From JBEIUO01 sp964549785 (GTDB lineage Bacteria > Planctomycetota > Phycisphaerae > Phycisphaerales > UBA1924): a stretch of DNA of 7,046 bases. The notes beneath the pieces are model-generated. The model was not told the DNA's origin. It made no database searches and worked only from the letters and a program-made list of their open reading frames with translations. Each line of letters starts with the position of its first letter. Positions within the stretch are counted from its first letter, which is position 1. This document shows, piece by piece, positions 4,956 through 7,046 of the stretch. The DNA is taken from contig CAZJXA010000176.1 in the NCBI GenBank assembly GCA_964549785.1, positions 1 to 7,046 of the forward strand, in the 5' to 3' direction. The position numbers and the translations under genes are program-made.

Positions 4956-7046
4956 GTGATCAATTCCAGATGTTGCCTGCCCACGCTGCTTGCGTTGGCG
5001 GCCGGGCTTGCCTGTTCCTACGGGGCTTCGGCTCAGACGATTTTTTACTCCCAGAACTTTGACGGGGCGGTGCTGAATCAGCAGTCTGGCGACCCGGCGG
5101 TGCTCGCGGTGTGCGGGAGCCTGGGCCTGGCGTTTACTCACGTCCCGCCCGCGGGTTGGACATGGGACGCCTGCGGGACGGCGACGTATGCGTGCCGCGT
5201 CGGGACCCCGACGTGCGACGAGGTTCCGGGAAACTGCGGGACGTGTGGCTCGCTCGAAGGGGTGCTGGAGTGGGAAGGGTGGTCGTTCACCCCCAAGACT
5301 TTCTGGGGCGTGCGAACCGACAACCAGGAGCGTCAGAACTTTACGCTCGGGGTGGGAAACGTGGCGGTTGCGGACCCCGATGAGTGGGACGACCGGGGCG
5401 ATCCGGATCAGAACTGCGGGACGATGAACACATGGATGGGGACTCCGGCAATCAGCCTGTCGGGCGTGAGCCTGGCGACGCTGTCGCTGACGTTCGATTC
5501 GAGTTGGCGGCCCGAGGGCTTTGACGACCTTCCGGACAACAACCAAACGGCGATTATCCGGGCCTACTACACGGTGGGCGGGGTCGAGCAGGCGGCGGTT
5601 GAGGTGATGCAGTGGGACTCGGACGCGTCGGGAATCGAAGCTGGTGACTATTTCAAGCCCGATGCGACCAACGAAACGGTTGTGCTCACAGGGGCTTTCG
5701 TGGATGAGCGGGCTCCGGGCCTGCAAGCACCGTTGGGTGCGACGGCTGTGCGGTTCGAGTTCGGGATGGTTCGCGCGGCCAACGACTGGTGGTGGGCGAT
5801 CGACAACGTCCGTGTGGCCGGGAACGTCGCGGGCAATGCAACCACGATCTTCACGGAAGGCTTCGAGGGCGTGACACTGCTGCCGCCGGTGCATGAAGTG
5901 CCGACGGGGTGCGCGACGACGTATTGCGGCGTGAACACCTTCACCCACACCGGCCCGGGCGGCGTGGTCGTGACGGTCGACGGCCCGGCCTCGGGCGGTG
6001 TGCCGGATTGGCGTGGCTGGAGTTTCGTGGAGCGTCCGTTCTGGAACTGCGTGAGCGGCGGAAACGGGAACGGGTTCATCAACTCGAGCGGCAAACTGGC
6101 CGTGGCCGACGGCGACGAGTTCGAGGACTCGGGCGATGCGACCGGCCCTCTGGACACGACGATGACCACGCCCGGGATCGACCTTTCGGGCCGGTCGGGG
6201 AACCTGGTGGTTCTGTCGTTCGATTCGGCGTGGCTCAACGAAGAGCCGCAGATCGCGACGATTGTGGCCGAGTACAACAACGGCGACACCGAAGAGGTTC
6301 TGCGGTGGGAGTCGGCGGCGGGCGTGTTCTTCAAGGGCGATGCCCCGAACGAGCAGGTCGCGATTGCGATCGACGTTCCGGCGGCGGCGACGTCGGTGGT
6401 GTTGAAGTTCCGCTATGTGGCGGGCAACAACTGGTTCTGGGGGATCGACAACGTCCAACTCTTCCAGGGTTCGGCGACGATTGGGATCGCGAACATCGTT
6501 CCTTCGCAGTCGGTGATGATCCTGGCCCCGACCGAGGATTTCGCGGCGTGCACCACGCCATGGTCTCCCACGCCCCCGGCGGGCTGGACGGACGTTTGGA
6601 ACCCGATCGGCGGATGCCCCGTGGAGTGCGGCCGTCCGGAGTGGCGGGGCTGGGCGTTCGCGTTCAAGGATTGGTGGTGGCAGCGGGTGGACGATCAGCA
6701 GCGCAGCCAGTTCACCAAGGGCCGGGGCATCGTGGCCATCGCGGACCCAGATGAATGGGACGACTTTGCGAACAACACTTCCAACTTCAACGCCTTCCTG
6801 ACGACCCCGAGCATTGCGCTCCCGGGCATCATCGGCGATGCCTCGCTAACGTTTGACTCCAGTTGGAGAGACGAGGCCTTCGACGACGGTTGCACCTGCG
6901 ACCCCAATCCTCCGGCCAGCACGATCCAAAGCGTCAGCACGGGCAACCCGGCCGTCGTGACTACAACCGGCCCGCACGGCTTCGCGACGGGCAACTACGT
7001 CCAGATCGGCGGCAGCAATTCGACACCGACGCTCAACGGCCGGGTT
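4956..7046 (+). CDS. Large secreted protein of tandem lectin-like (jelly-roll) repeats, 3' end beyond window
   Basis: The open frame runs 697 codons without a stop to the window edge. The GTG at 4956 is chosen because GAGGAG (4942-4947) lies eight bases upstream and a signal peptide starts there at once. That peptide has a hydrophobic core at residues 8-20 and a likely cleavage after ASA (24-26). The mature part consists of repeats at about 28-288, 298-505 and 521 to the end. Each has a F-E/D-x-F start, a (W)xGWSF motif, an ADPDEWDD-type acidic motif (140-146, 385-390 as DGDEFE, 597-603), a TFDSSWR-type strand (179-185, 632-638) and a WWWAIDNV-like ending in repeats 1 and 2. The pattern resembles concanavalin-like surface domains of planctomycete secreted proteins, with binding of polysaccharide or cell surface a fair guess. 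Repeat 1 has a Cys-rich insertion and repeat 3 a foreign domain. No catalytic motif is seen in the visible part, and the C-terminal domains are unknown. Confidence 0.85.
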   Translation, partial: MINSRCCLPTLLALAAGLACSYGASAQTIFYSQNFDGAVLNQQSGDPAVLAVCGSLGLAFTHVPPAGWTWDACGTATYACRVGTPTCDEVPGNCGTCGSLEGVLEWEGWSFTPKTFWGVRTDNQERQNFTLGVGNVAVADPDEWDDRGDPDQNCGTMNTWMGTPAISLSGVSLATLSLTFDSSWRPEGFDDLPDNNQTAIIRAYYTVGGVEQAAVEVMQWDSDASGIEAGDYFKPDATNETVVLTGAFVDERAPGLQAPLGATAVRFEFGMVRAANDWWWAIDNVRVAGNVAGNATTIFTEGFEGVTLLPPVHEVPTGCATTYCGVNTFTHTGPGGVVVTVDGPASGGVPDWRGWSFVERPFWNCVSGGNGNGFINSSGKLAVADGDEFEDSGDATGPLDTTMTTPGIDLSGRSGNLVVLSFDSAWLNEEPQIATIVAEYNNGDTEEVLRWESAAGVFFKGDAPNEQVAIAIDVPAAATSVVLKFRYVAGNNWFWGIDNVQLFQGSATIGIANIVPSQSVMILAPTEDFAACTTPWSPTPPAGWTDVWNPIGGCPVECGRPEWRGWAFAFKDWWWQRVDDQQRSQFTKGRGIVAIADPDEWDDFANNTSNFNAFLTTPSIALPGIIGDASLTFDSSWRDEAFDDGCTCDPNPPASTIQSVSTGNPAVVTTTGPHGFATGNYVQIGGSNSTPTLNGRV
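5037..7046 (+). repeat. Three diverged tandem domain repeats within the secreted protein
   Basis: At the protein level the units cover bases 5037-5819, 5847-6470 and 6516 onward. Units 1 and 3 are the more alike, both with IADPDEWDD/VADPDEWDD and TFDSSWR. Unit 2 has the looser VADGDEFEDSGD and SFDSAWL. The repeats are diverged in DNA, so they are old duplications rather than recent copies. Unit 3 is incomplete at the window end. Confidence 0.75.
6921..7046 (+). other. E1-FCCH-like beta domain inserted in repeat 3 (partial)
   Basis: Residues 656-697 read STIQSVSTGNPAVVTTTGP, then HGFATGNYVQIGGSNSTPTLNGRV. The ITxVSxGNPxVVTTxxPHGxxTGxxVxIxGxxSTPxLNG pattern is that of small beta-barrel modules often named ubiquitin-activating-E1 FCCH-like in phage and bacterial surface proteins. 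It starts where repeat 1 goes from FDD to TAIIRAYY, so it appears to be inserted in the loop before that strand. A CTCDPNPP linker precedes it. The assignment is from motif memory and the domain is cut by the window end. Confidence 0.55.

Noticed and set aside
5013..5016. Lipobox at the N-terminus of the secreted protein (GLAC)
   Set aside because: The -3 residue is Gly rather than Leu/Val/Ile, and a good signal peptidase I site (ASA before Gln27) follows, so a lipoprotein is less likely.
4842..6458. Long minus-strand open frame of 538 codons opposite the secreted repeat protein
   Set aside because: The translation is Arg/His/Pro-rich with no motif, lies antisense to a frame with signal peptide, ribosome site and repeats, and is typical of antisense frames in GC-rich DNA.
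1..7046. CRISPR array, insertion sequence ends or phage genes
   Set aside because: No regularly spaced direct repeats, no transposase or recombinase motif and no terminal inverted repeats were seen on either strand.

Overview
The window looks like chromosomal DNA of a high-GC planctomycete, most likely of the Phycisphaerae type. The main clues are a prepilin-like protein with an FTLIELLVVIAIIA-type N-terminus and a C-terminal H-X9-DG motif, and a long secreted protein made of WRGWSF / DPDEWDD / FDSSWR / WWWAIDNV repeats. Both are styles I associate with that phylum. This assignment is inference; no rRNA or marker gene is present.

Layout. Bases 1-52 are the 3' part of a tRNA-Gly(TCC). A 430-base non-coding, hairpin-rich stretch follows. 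From 484 to 3441 lies a rightward block of genes that seem to have been cut and rejoined. An aquaporin (MIP) gene stops after its second NPA box and runs, one frame over, into the end of a DoxX-like membrane protein. Eight bases further on is a GH63-type glucosidase that lacks most of its N-terminal domain and ends, in frame, in the C-terminus of an AhpD/carboxymuconolactone-decarboxylase-like protein. Bases 3648-3683 match the tRNA's anticodon-loop-to-3'-end segment at 29 of 36 positions. That is what a decayed right attachment site would look like if 53 to about 3690 were an old island inserted at the tRNA. No integrase is visible.

The right part looks like ordinary planctomycete chromosome. 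A prepilin-like gene (3757-4686, minus) diverges from a secreted multi-repeat protein (4956 to beyond the window end, plus). They share an intergenic region of 269 bases holding a locally AT-rich stretch and two inverted repeats. In the third repeat of the secreted protein, a short beta-type domain resembling the E1-FCCH-like module appears to be inserted into a loop.

How the genes work together. The left block, if once intact, would encode a water/solute channel, a DoxX-like membrane protein, a glucosidase and an AhpD-like protein, a set that would suit a stress or osmolyte island. As it stands, none of the four looks complete, and the glucosidase probably lacks its catalytic base. I see no defence system, CRISPR array or insertion sequence. 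The most unusual features are the three gene joins, the tRNA-fragment pair and the repeat architecture of the secreted protein.
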